This document shows positions 15,605 through 22,711 of a stretch of 64,000 bases of DNA, one piece after another. Source of the DNA: Saccharothrix luteola (GTDB lineage: Bacteria > Actinomycetota > Actinomycetes > Mycobacteriales > Pseudonocardiaceae). The stretch is from assembly GCF_020859565.1 (NCBI RefSeq), contig NZ_JAJHUO010000016.1, positions 73,269 to 137,268 on the forward strand, in the 5' to 3' direction. The position numbers and the translations under genes are program-made. Numbering within the stretch: position 1 is the first letter of the stretch; every line of letters begins with the position of its first letter. The notes beneath the pieces were generated by a model. It did not search any database. It saw only the letters and a list, made by a program, of their open reading frames with translations, and was not told where the DNA came from.

Positions 15605-16741
15605 CTACTCAGCGTCCCTCACGTCGGGTTCCAGCAGTTCCAGGCCGACGCCTTCGCGGGCTCCGCGCTGCGGCGGGTGGAACGCGATGGCGTTCAGCCC
15701 GCCGGCCAGCGCGGTGTGCAGGCCGGTGGTGGCGAACGAGCCGCCGCCCGCCGCGCGCAGCAGCCGCCCGCCGATGTCGGCGATCTCGTCCTCGACCCGG
15801 TCGCGGGCCCGCACGGCCAGGTTGAGCCCGTCGCGCACCGGCCTGCCGTCGTCCACGGCGCGTGCCGCGTCGAGCAGGCCCTCCCGCAACCGGTGCAGGT
15901 CGGCCGCGGCCCTCGGCCACCAGCGCGAGCCGGCGCGCTTGGCGGGCGGGGTCGCCTCGGCCAGGCAGCGGGCGATGCCCAGGTAGGAGGCGCTGATCAG
16001 CAGTTGGAACCACAGGTAGCAGTCGGCGGCGAACCGCAGGCCGACCTCGCCGACCAGCGGGAAGACGTTCGCGCGCGGGATCCGCACGGCCGTCAGGCGC
16101 ACCGCGTGGCTCTGCGCCGCGCGGAACACGGGGCTGTGCCAGAACTCCTCGCGCTCCAGCCCGGCGGAGCCGGCCGGCACGAATGCCTGCCCGTACCCCT
16201 CGGGGGTGCCGTCGGGCGCGCGCAGCTCGACCATCAGCGACATCACGTCCATGGCGGACGACAGGCTGCACGGCCGCTTGAGCCCGGTGACGAGGTAGTC
16301 GTCGCCGTCGCGGACCGCCCAGCTGCCGAGCGTCCGCAGGTCGCGGCCGGGGGTGGACTCGGCGCCGCCGGAGGCGACCAGCTTCGCGTCCTCGGCGATG
16401 TCCCGCAGCAGGGCGCGGGCGTTGTCGTCGCCGGAGAGGGCGACGTTGCCGAACGCGGCGATCTTGTAGTGGTGCATGGTGGTGGCGAGCGCCGCCGACG
16501 GCGCGATCGCGCCGAGCGCGTCCTGGAACCGCACGGCGTCCCGCGCCGACGCGCCGGCCCCACCGCACGTCCGGGGGACGAGCATCGTCGCCGCGCGGGT
16601 GTCCTTCAGGGCGGCGAACGCGGGCCCGGCGTCCTGTTCGTGCTCCTCGGTCGACCTGGTGGCCAAGCGGTCGAACAGCCCGTCCGCCACGGCGTCGAGC
16701 CCGGCCCGGTCGTCGACCCCGATGTCGTGCGTCGCGGTCAT
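15605..16741 (-). CDS. Acyl-CoA dehydrogenase family protein
   Basis: 378-aa FAD-dependent enzyme of the acyl-CoA dehydrogenase superfamily. An N-terminal helical domain (TCGGAGASARD), a middle beta domain (GGAEST...GSW) and a C-terminal four-helix region are visible. The usual catalytic Glu region near the C-terminus is not clear to me, so dehydrogenation versus a hydroxylase-like flavin role is open. Known relatives in biosynthetic clusters oxidise carrier-bound acyl or aminoacyl groups. Its ATG overlaps the stop of the AMP ligase by 4 bp, pairing activation and oxidation of one acyl group. The long open frame to 17638 is an artefact of antisense reading through the ligase. Confidence 0.8.
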   Translation of the reverse strand: MTATHDIGVDDRAGLDAVADGLFDRLATRSTEEHEQDAGPAFAALKDTRAATMLVPRTCGGAGASARDAVRFQDALGAIAPSAALATTMHHYKIAAFGNVALSGDDNARALLRDIAEDAKLVASGGAESTPGRDLRTLGSWAVRDGDDYLVTGLKRPCSLSSAMDVMSLMVELRAPDGTPEGYGQAFVPAGSAGLEREEFWHSPVFRAAQSHAVRLTAVRIPRANVFPLVGEVGLRFAADCYLWFQLLISASYLGIARCLAEATPPAKRAGSRWWPRAAADLHRLREGLLDAARAVDDGRPVRDGLNLAVRARDRVEDEIADIGGRLLRAAGGGSFATTGLHTALAGGLNAIAFHPPQRGAREGVGLELLEPDVRDAE

Positions 16742-18201
16742 CGTGCGGCTACCTCGTTCCCGGTCATCAGCCGCTTCACCGCGGCGTAGTCGATCTTGCC
16801 GAGCGGGGTGCGCGGCAACGCGGGCACGACCTCGTACCGCTGCGGCAACTGGTGCGGCAGCAGGGATTCGGCGAGCCGCCGCTTCAGCGGACCCAGCTCG
16901 AAGCCCGCCTCCGCCACCAGCAGCGCGGCGATCCGCTCGGTGCTGGCCGGGTCGGGCACGCCGACCACCGCCACCTCCAGCACGCCGGGGCACTCCCGCA
17001 CCGCGGCCTCGACCTCCAGCGCGCCCACCTTGCTGCCCGCGACGTTGATGAACCCCGACTGGCGCCCGCGCACGTGCCAGCCGTCCGGGGTGGTCGACAC
17101 GAAGTCGCGCGTCCGCAGCCAGCCGTCCTGGAACATGTGCGCGCCGGCCACCGGGTCGCGGTAGTAGCCGCGCGCCAACGCCGGGCCGCGTACGTAGAGC
17201 TCGTGCAGCTCCTCTTCGCCCGGCACGGGTTCGAGCTTCCACTCGACGCCCGCGATGGGCTTGCCGATGGAGCCGCCGCCGACGTAGTCCTTGTCGTAGC
17301 AGATGACCCCGATCTCGGAGAGGCCGTACACCTGCCGCAGCGGCAGGCCGTACCGCGACCCGAACTGCTCCTGCGTGCTCGTCGCGAGGGGCGCGCTGCC
17401 CGAGATCGCCGTGCGGAGCGTGCGCAACGCGTCCGTCGGCGCGCCGTGCGCGGCGGTGAGCATCTGGTACATCACCGGCAAGCCGCTCATCACCGTGACG
17501 CCGTGCCGTTCGATCAACCGGGTCAGGCCGCGTCCCGTGAGCCGACCGCCCCTGGCGAACACGACCGTCCCGCCGGCGAGCAGCGTCGGCAGGGTGAGCA
17601 CGTCGATGCCGTGGCAGTGCGACAGCGGCAGCGCGCACAGCACCACGTCCGCCGCCGTCAGCTCCAGCTCACCGCCCCACAACCGGACGCGGGCGGAGAT
17701 GGCGGCCTGGCTCATCACGATGCCCTTGGGCTCACCGGTCGACCCCGACGTGCAGTGCACGACGAAGTCGTCGGGCGCGTACCCGGTCGACGCCCGGTGG
17801 CGGTGCAGGTCGGCGTCGGGGAGCGGGCGCAGCATGAACGCCTCCGCCGCGTCGTCCACGGCCAGCCAGGAGAGGTCGTACTTGGCGGCGTGGCGGTCGA
17901 CTTCCGGCTCCGGGAGGCGGCTGTCCAGCAGGACCACCACGAGGTCGAGCTTCGCCGCCGCCAGGTACAGCGCGACGAAGGTGGACGGGTCGTCGGCGGC
18001 CAGGCCGAGCACGTCGCCGTCGACGAACCGCGCGGCGAGCCGGTCCGCCGCCGCGTCGACCGCGGTCAGCAGCGCCTCGTAGGTCGACGCACGCCCGTCG
18101 TAGCCGATCACCGCGGGCGCGTCCGGTGCGCCGCGGGCGACGCGCCGGAAGTCCGCGTACAACCCGCCGGGCGCGGTGGTGCGTAAGCCGTTGTCCGACA
18201 T
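16738..18201 (-). CDS. Acyl-CoA/acyl-carrier AMP ligase
   Basis: 487-aa ANL-superfamily ligase. Motifs: HCTSGSTGEPKGIV (P-loop-like A3), LPLSHCHGID, VYGLSEIG (A5), RTRDFVS (A7; Asp present) and the C-terminal lysine in RTPLGKIDY. It has no Asp of the FDxS type for an alpha-amino group and resembles acyl-CoA synthetases, so the substrate is probably a simple carboxylic acid loaded to CoA or to the free carrier protein at 6593-6835. ATG at 18201 has GGCGG about 10 nt upstream; a TTG at 18210 is possible but lies only one base after that site. First gene of the seven-gene minus-strand operon. Confidence 0.85.
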   Translation of the reverse strand: MSDNGLRTTAPGGLYADFRRVARGAPDAPAVIGYDGRASTYEALLTAVDAAADRLAARFVDGDVLGLAADDPSTFVALYLAAAKLDLVVVLLDSRLPEPEVDRHAAKYDLSWLAVDDAAEAFMLRPLPDADLHRHRASTGYAPDDFVVHCTSGSTGEPKGIVMSQAAISARVRLWGGELELTAADVVLCALPLSHCHGIDVLTLPTLLAGGTVVFARGGRLTGRGLTRLIERHGVTVMSGLPVMYQMLTAAHGAPTDALRTLRTAISGSAPLATSTQEQFGSRYGLPLRQVYGLSEIGVICYDKDYVGGGSIGKPIAGVEWKLEPVPGEEELHELYVRGPALARGYYRDPVAGAHMFQDGWLRTRDFVSTTPDGWHVRGRQSGFINVAGSKVGALEVEAAVRECPGVLEVAVVGVPDPASTERIAALLVAEAGFELGPLKRRLAESLLPHQLPQRYEVVPALPRTPLGKIDYAAVKRLMTGNEVAAR

Positions 18202-18391
18202 CGTCAGCAATCCGCCATTTTTTCTCGTGCCCGGTCGCGGGCGCGCACTCTTTCGGTCGCGTTACCTGGAAATGGGAATGACTGCGGTCCTCCGTAGTGG
18301 CCGCAGGCCCGGTCGGGGTGAACGAATGCTCGCATCCCGAGGTGTCGTCGGTGCGCAGTTTTACCCAAACGTCGCCACCGCCACAAGCCTC

Positions 18392-18419
18392 TTGACAGTT
18401 GACGCGCGGTGCCTAGACT
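18392..18419 (+). promoter_or_regulatory. Sigma-70-like promoter of the plus-strand operon
   Basis: TTGACA at 18392-18397 and TAGACT at 18414-18419 are separated by 16 bp, a good match to housekeeping actinomycete promoters. It lies in the divergent region 18202-18538 between the AMP ligase and the peroxiredoxin-like gene and points toward the latter. No clear promoter was found for the ligase direction. Confidence 0.6.
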
Positions 18420-18538
18420 TGCCCTGATCTGCGGGGGGAACCGTAGCCGTGGATCGGTTTGCCGCGAACGTCCGCCGCATTGTCGGCGACAGACCACTGG
18501 AGGGGCCGCCTCGGCTCCACGGCGACACAGGAGCCGCG

Positions 18539-19051
18539 ATGCTCAAGCCACGCCAACCCGTGCCCGCGCTCGACGTGCCGCTCGTCGGCGGCGGCCGGTG
18601 GGTGCTCGCCGAACAGCGGCCCGAGCGGTTCAGCGTGGTCGTGTTCTACCGCGGTGTGCACTGCCAGATGTGCAAGGACCACATCACCGAGCTCGACGCG
18701 CTCGTCGACAAGTTCGCCGAGGTCGGCGCGACGTCGGTGCTGGCCGTCAGCGGTGACGACGAGGGTCGCGCCGCACGTGCCGTCGAGGAGTGGGGCCTGG
18801 GCCGGGTGCCGGTCGGCTACGGGCTGAGCCCGCGGTCGATGCGCGAGTGGGGGCTGTACATCTCCAAGGCCATCAAGGAAGGCCAGCCGAACGAGTTCAG
18901 CGAGCCCGGCCTCTTCGTGATCCGCCCGGACGGCACGCTGTACGCGGTGGTGCAGACCAGCTTCCCGTTCCTGCGACCGCACCTGGACGAGGTCCTGGAC
19001 ACCCTGCGCTGGGTCGGCGAGCACGACTACCCGGCGCGCGGCGAGGTGTGA
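18539..19051 (+). CDS. Peroxiredoxin-like (AhpC/TSA) thiol protein
   Basis: 170-aa thioredoxin-fold protein of the PRX-like group. VVFYRGVHCQMCKDHITEL gives a CxxC active site, followed by LAVSGDDE and a cis-Pro region. Such proteins reduce peroxides or act as thiol oxidoreductases. ATG at 18539 is preceded by AGGAG at 5-nt spacing and begins where relatives begin (LKPRQPVPALDVP). An in-frame GTG at 18449 with a GGGGGGAA site would add 30 unconserved residues and remains possible, since the predicted promoter lies just upstream of it. In this cluster it could protect or handle a thiol intermediate. Confidence 0.8.
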   Translation: MLKPRQPVPALDVPLVGGGRWVLAEQRPERFSVVVFYRGVHCQMCKDHITELDALVDKFAEVGATSVLAVSGDDEGRAARAVEEWGLGRVPVGYGLSPRSMREWGLYISKAIKEGQPNEFSEPGLFVIRPDGTLYAVVQTSFPFLRPHLDEVLDTLRWVGEHDYPARGEV

Positions 19052-19231
19052 CCGGAGCCCTGCCGGCTACTCCGCGCGACCTCGGCACCGGCGCTACGAC
19101 GACCGGGTGAACAGGTTCTGGATGCTGAGCGGGAACGTGCCGATCCCTTGACGGGTCGCAGCCCGGTGGACATTCTCGGGAGAGGTGTTCGCGGGGGTTG
19201 CGAACCCGACGTCCAAGGGGGAGTCGCACGC

Positions 19232-19381
19232 ATGCGACTGATCACTATCGTGTTCGGGCTGCGCCGAATCGGCGCCGTCGCGCGCGCATTCCACGGCGAG
19301 CGGACATTCGTCGAATTCACACCGGCCGGTCACCCTGGTGACCCGGATCGTGATTCGGCGGCGATGTCCGCGTCGATGTGA
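19232..19381 (+). CDS. Candidate small ORF (49 aa) upstream of the radical SAM gene
   Basis: A short frame of 49 codons starts at an ATG preceded by AAGGGGGAG at 8-nt spacing, the strongest ribosome-binding site nearby. The product begins MRLITIVFGLRRIG and has no recognised family. It lies in an otherwise gene-free 433-bp stretch (19052-19484). It could be a leader peptide, a small protein or chance. I see nothing else in this stretch. Confidence 0.25.
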   Translation: MRLITIVFGLRRIGAVARAFHGERTFVEFTPAGHPGDPDRDSAAMSASM

Positions 19382-19484
19382 TCGGCACGCCCACTCCTGG
19401 CGTTCGTCTCTGATCGGATTTCTCTACCGCCCCCGTTCGCGCGCGCCCACCGCGCCGCCGGGGGTGGCGAAAGGTCGTGCGCAA

Positions 19485-21065
19485 GTGAAGGTTCTCGTGG
19501 TCAGCCCGCCCAATTCCAACACCGTCATCGACGGCGCCTCGTGCACCGTGACCAGACCCGAGGAGCACACCGACTGGTCGGACTTCCCGAACCTCGGCGT
19601 GCTCACCCTCGCCTCCGCCCTGCGGTCCGTGCCGGGCGTGGAGCCCGTCTACCTCGACGGCACGGTGGTGCCCTGGTCGGAGGTCCTCACCTACGTCGAG
19701 GACAACGCGGGCGACATCCTGGCCCTGTGCGTCAGCGCCCTCACCGCGACCTACGAAGCCGGCCTGCACCTGTGCCGCGCGGCGAAGCGGATCAACGACC
19801 GGATCGTCACGATCTTCGGCAACGACCACATCACCGCGTTACCCCGGGAGTGCCTGTCCGGGCAACAGGGGGTGATCGACTACGCGTTCGTCGGCAACGA
19901 GGTGGTCGGCAGCTTCGTCGCGTTCGTCGCGGCGCTGGCGCAGGGGCGCGACCCGGCGTCGGGTGGCTACGCCGGTCTGGTCGTCCACCGCGACGGCGTG
20001 CTGCACAGCGAGCCGCAGCGCCCGGAGCCGATCCACACCGCGCTCGACTACTCCCTGATCAACGAGGGCTTCGACCACTCCCGGCTGTACCGCGAGAACT
20101 TCGACAAGCGCGTCGCGCCCACGTTCCACAAGCTCACCGGGCGGCACGTGCGCGCCGGGATGCCGGTGGAGATCGGGCGCGGGTGCATCAAGTTCGCCCG
20201 CAACGACGCCTGCTCGTTCTGCTCGATCCAGTTCGGCGGCCTGTGGCGGAACTCGGTGCCGGACGCGGAGGCGGCGTGGGAGGTCATCCGCGCCGCGCAC
20301 GACGAGGGCTTCGACTACCTCTACCTGACCGCCGACGAGCTGCCGCTGACGTTCGGCAAGCTGTTGCGCGAGATGGTGGGCACGCCGCCTGCCTGGTGGA
20401 GCGCGCTGCCCGAGGACGACCGGCCGGTGATGGTCGGCTACGCGCGCGCCGACGGGCTGTCCGACGAACGGCACGCGACGATGCTGCGCGCGCTCGGCGT
20501 CCGCCAGCTCATGGTGGGCCTCGACGCGGGCACGCCGATCTCGCTGCACGCGATGAAGAAGCCGCTGGTGTCGATCCGCGAGGCGAACTCGCCGTTCGGG
20601 GCCGAGAAGATGTTCGATCACAACGTGCGCGCGCTGAAGTCGGCGGAGAACGCGGGTCTGCTGCTCAAGGTCGGCTTCGTCATCGGCCACCTCGGCATGG
20701 ACGCGCGGCTGCTGCGGGAGAACGTGGACTCCATGAAGGCGATGCTGGGCTCCGGCGTGGGCAGCATCGCGTCGCTGGACGTCGAGGTGCTCTCCCCGGA
20801 ACCGGGATCGCTGGACTTCAAGATGCTGCTCGACCCGGCCATGGCGTCGGCGCGGGCGCAGGAGCTCGGCCTCTCGTTGCCCGACCGGGACCGGCACGAG
20901 GAGCTGGCGCGGCGGTGGCGCGACACCGACCTGATCGACCGCGAATCGGCGATGGCCGACTACGTGGAGTCGGTGATGCCCGGCCTGACCCTCGACGACC
21001 TCGCGGCGGCCCGAGCCGAAGTGCGGCAGTACGGCAAGGGCCTCGGCGTCACGATCGGCGGGTGA
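19485..21065 (+). CDS. B12-binding-domain radical SAM enzyme
   Basis: 526-aa protein: an N-terminal cobalamin-binding-type Rossmann domain (KVLVVSPPNSN, then FPNLGVLTLASAL, about 1-150), a radical SAM barrel and a C-terminal helical part. The iron-sulfur motif reads GRGC-x8-C-SF-C (CX8CX2C), not the usual CX3CX2C. The barrel motifs VGYARADGL and MVGLDAG follow. Cobalamin-dependent radical SAM enzymes methylate unreactive carbons or do other radical chemistry; in thienamycin synthesis ThnK does this on a carbapenam. GTG at 19485 has AAAGG 10 nt upstream and starts directly at the Rossmann strand; the frame from 19338 adds unconserved residues. It heads a run of four genes ending with salvage enzymes. 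Confidence 0.85.
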   Translation: MKVLVVSPPNSNTVIDGASCTVTRPEEHTDWSDFPNLGVLTLASALRSVPGVEPVYLDGTVVPWSEVLTYVEDNAGDILALCVSALTATYEAGLHLCRAAKRINDRIVTIFGNDHITALPRECLSGQQGVIDYAFVGNEVVGSFVAFVAALAQGRDPASGGYAGLVVHRDGVLHSEPQRPEPIHTALDYSLINEGFDHSRLYRENFDKRVAPTFHKLTGRHVRAGMPVEIGRGCIKFARNDACSFCSIQFGGLWRNSVPDAEAAWEVIRAAHDEGFDYLYLTADELPLTFGKLLREMVGTPPAWWSALPEDDRPVMVGYARADGLSDERHATMLRALGVRQLMVGLDAGTPISLHAMKKPLVSIREANSPFGAEKMFDHNVRALKSAENAGLLLKVGFVIGHLGMDARLLRENVDSMKAMLGSGVGSIASLDVEVLSPEPGSLDFKMLLDPAMASARAQELGLSLPDRDRHEELARRWRDTDLIDRESAMADYVESVMPGLTLDDLAAARAEVRQYGKGLGVTIGG

Positions 21066-21071
21066 GCGCGC

Positions 21072-21692
21072 GTGACCGCCGGAGCGGTGCTCGGGTTCGC
21101 GGGCCTGTGCCTGCTGCTGGCCATCACCCCCGGACCGGACACCTTCCTGGTGCTGCGGTACGGCCTGGGCGGCGCGCGGTTCGGCGTGTTCGCGTCCGCG
21201 GGGTCGGGGATCGGCTCGCTGTTCTGGGCGGCGGCCGTGGCGCTGGGGTTGGCGGACCTGCTGAGCTCCTCGCCCACCGCGTTCCTGGTGGTGAAGATCG
21301 TCGGTGGCCTGTACCTGCTGTACCTGGGGGTGGTGGGTTTCCTGCAACGCGACCAGGTGGCCGACACCGGCGGCGGGGACCCGGTGCAGTGGCGGTGGGG
21401 GCCGTCGTTCCGGGCGGGTGTGCTCTCGTGCCTGCTCAACCCGAAGGTCGGCTTGTTCTTCCTGGCCGTGGTGCCGCAGTTCCTGCCCGCCGAGGCCATC
21501 AACGTGGGCACGATCATGCTGCTCGGCCTGATCGACGCGGTGGTGGCGTTCGTCTGGTTGGCGGCGCTGGCGGTCGGCGCGGCCAAGGCGGTCCTGTGGT
21601 TGCGCAGGCCCAGGGTGTCGCGCACGATGGCGGGCCTGAGCTCCGCCGCGTTGTGCGCGCTGGGCGTCGGCACCATCGTCGCGGTCGTGTGA
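21072..21692 (+). CDS. LysE/RhtB family exporter
   Basis: 206-aa integral membrane protein with about six hydrophobic segments. The N-terminal LAITPGPDTFLVLRYGLGG is the LysE/RhtB signature (PGP motif). The family exports amino acids and derivatives. It starts 6 bp after the radical SAM stop and precedes mtnA by 68 bp, so it probably belongs to the cluster and may export the product or an amino-acid-like intermediate. Confidence 0.88.
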   Translation: MTAGAVLGFAGLCLLLAITPGPDTFLVLRYGLGGARFGVFASAGSGIGSLFWAAAVALGLADLLSSSPTAFLVVKIVGGLYLLYLGVVGFLQRDQVADTGGGDPVQWRWGPSFRAGVLSCLLNPKVGLFFLAVVPQFLPAEAINVGTIMLLGLIDAVVAFVWLAALAVGAAKAVLWLRRPRVSRTMAGLSSAALCALGVGTIVAVV

Positions 21693-21760
21693 CGCACCAC
21701 CGCTGTGCCGACGGAGTGATCATCCTTTCCCGACCGGCGCCCAACCTGGAGACTTCAGCC

Positions 21761-22711
21761 ATGCGGACGATCGACTGGGTGGACGGCCGGATCATCGCGA
21801 TCGAGCAGACCCTGCTGCCGGACGTCGTGACGACGCTGCGGATCGACACGGTCGACCAGCTCGTCGACGCGATCAGGAGACTGGCGATCCGGGGTGCGCC
21901 CGCGCTGGGCGTCGCGGGCGCGCTCGGGGTGGCGCTGGCCGCCGGTGGTGGTGGGGACGTGCGCGCGGAGGCGGCGCGGTTGCGGGCCGCCCGGCCGACG
22001 GCGGTGAACCTCGCGTGGGGCGTGGACCGGGTGCTGGCCCGGCTCGACGACGGCCTCGACGCGGTGGTGGCCGAGGCCGTCCACGTCCTCGAAGACGACG
22101 TCCGCCGCAACCGCGCGCTGGGGTTGCGCGGCGCGCGGTGGCTGGTCGAGCGGCTCGGCGGACCGGTCAACGTGCAGACCCACTGCAACGCGGGCGCCCT
22201 GGCGTGCGTCGAGTGGGGCACCGCCCTCGGCGTGGTGCGGGCGTTGCACGAGGACGGCGCGCTGGGCCACGTCTACGTGGACGAGACGCGCCCGCTGCTG
22301 CAGGGCAGCCGGTTGACGGCGTGGGAGCTCGCCGGCATGGGCGTCGCGCACACGGTCGTGGTCGACTCGGCGGGTCCGACGGTGATCGCCAAGGGCCTGG
22401 CCGACGCGGTCGTGGTCGGCGCGGACCGGATCGCGGCCAACGGCGACGTCGTCAACAAGATCGGCACGTACCCGCTGGCGCTGGCCGCGGCGCGGGCCGG
22501 CATCCCGTTCGTCGTCGCGGCGCCCGAGTCGACCATCGACCTGGCCACCCCCGACGGCGCGCACGTGGAGATCGAGGTGCGGGACCCGGCGGAGGTCGTC
22601 GGGGACCGCGCCACCGCCGCGCTGAACTTCGCCTTCGACGTCACCCCGGCCGACCTGGTCACGGCCATCGTCACCGACGAACGGACGATCTGTGGAAAAC
22701 CGCTGGGCTGA
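21761..22711 (+). CDS. mtnA: S-methyl-5-thioribose-1-phosphate isomerase
   Basis: 316-aa aldose-ketose isomerase of the MtnA/eIF2B-alpha family. Cys142 in THCNAGALA and Asp222 in VGADRIAANGD are the known catalytic pair; RGAPALGVAGA and DETRPLLQGSRL are phosphate-binding segments. It converts 5-methylthioribose-1-P (or the 5-deoxyribose analogue) to the ribulose-1-P. ATG at 21761 is clear. It overlaps the next gene, an aldolase fusion, by 20 bp, a pairing typical of the DHAP shunt for 5'-deoxyadenosine and methylthioadenosine salvage. Confidence 0.92.
   Translation: MRTIDWVDGRIIAIEQTLLPDVVTTLRIDTVDQLVDAIRRLAIRGAPALGVAGALGVALAAGGGGDVRAEAARLRAARPTAVNLAWGVDRVLARLDDGLDAVVAEAVHVLEDDVRRNRALGLRGARWLVERLGGPVNVQTHCNAGALACVEWGTALGVVRALHEDGALGHVYVDETRPLLQGSRLTAWELAGMGVAHTVVVDSAGPTVIAKGLADAVVVGADRIAANGDVVNKIGTYPLALAAARAGIPFVVAAPESTIDLATPDGAHVEIEVRDPAEVVGDRATAALNFAFDVTPADLVTAIVTDERTICGKPLG

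Noticed and set aside
19338..19484. N-terminal extension of the radical SAM protein
   Set aside because: Arg-rich, not conserved in type, and the GTG at 19485 has a suitable ribosome-binding site.
19541..21760. Plus-strand frame joined to mtnA as a single 1056-aa protein
   Set aside because: The first two thirds are an out-of-frame shadow of the radical SAM and LysE genes; mtnA starts at its own ATG.
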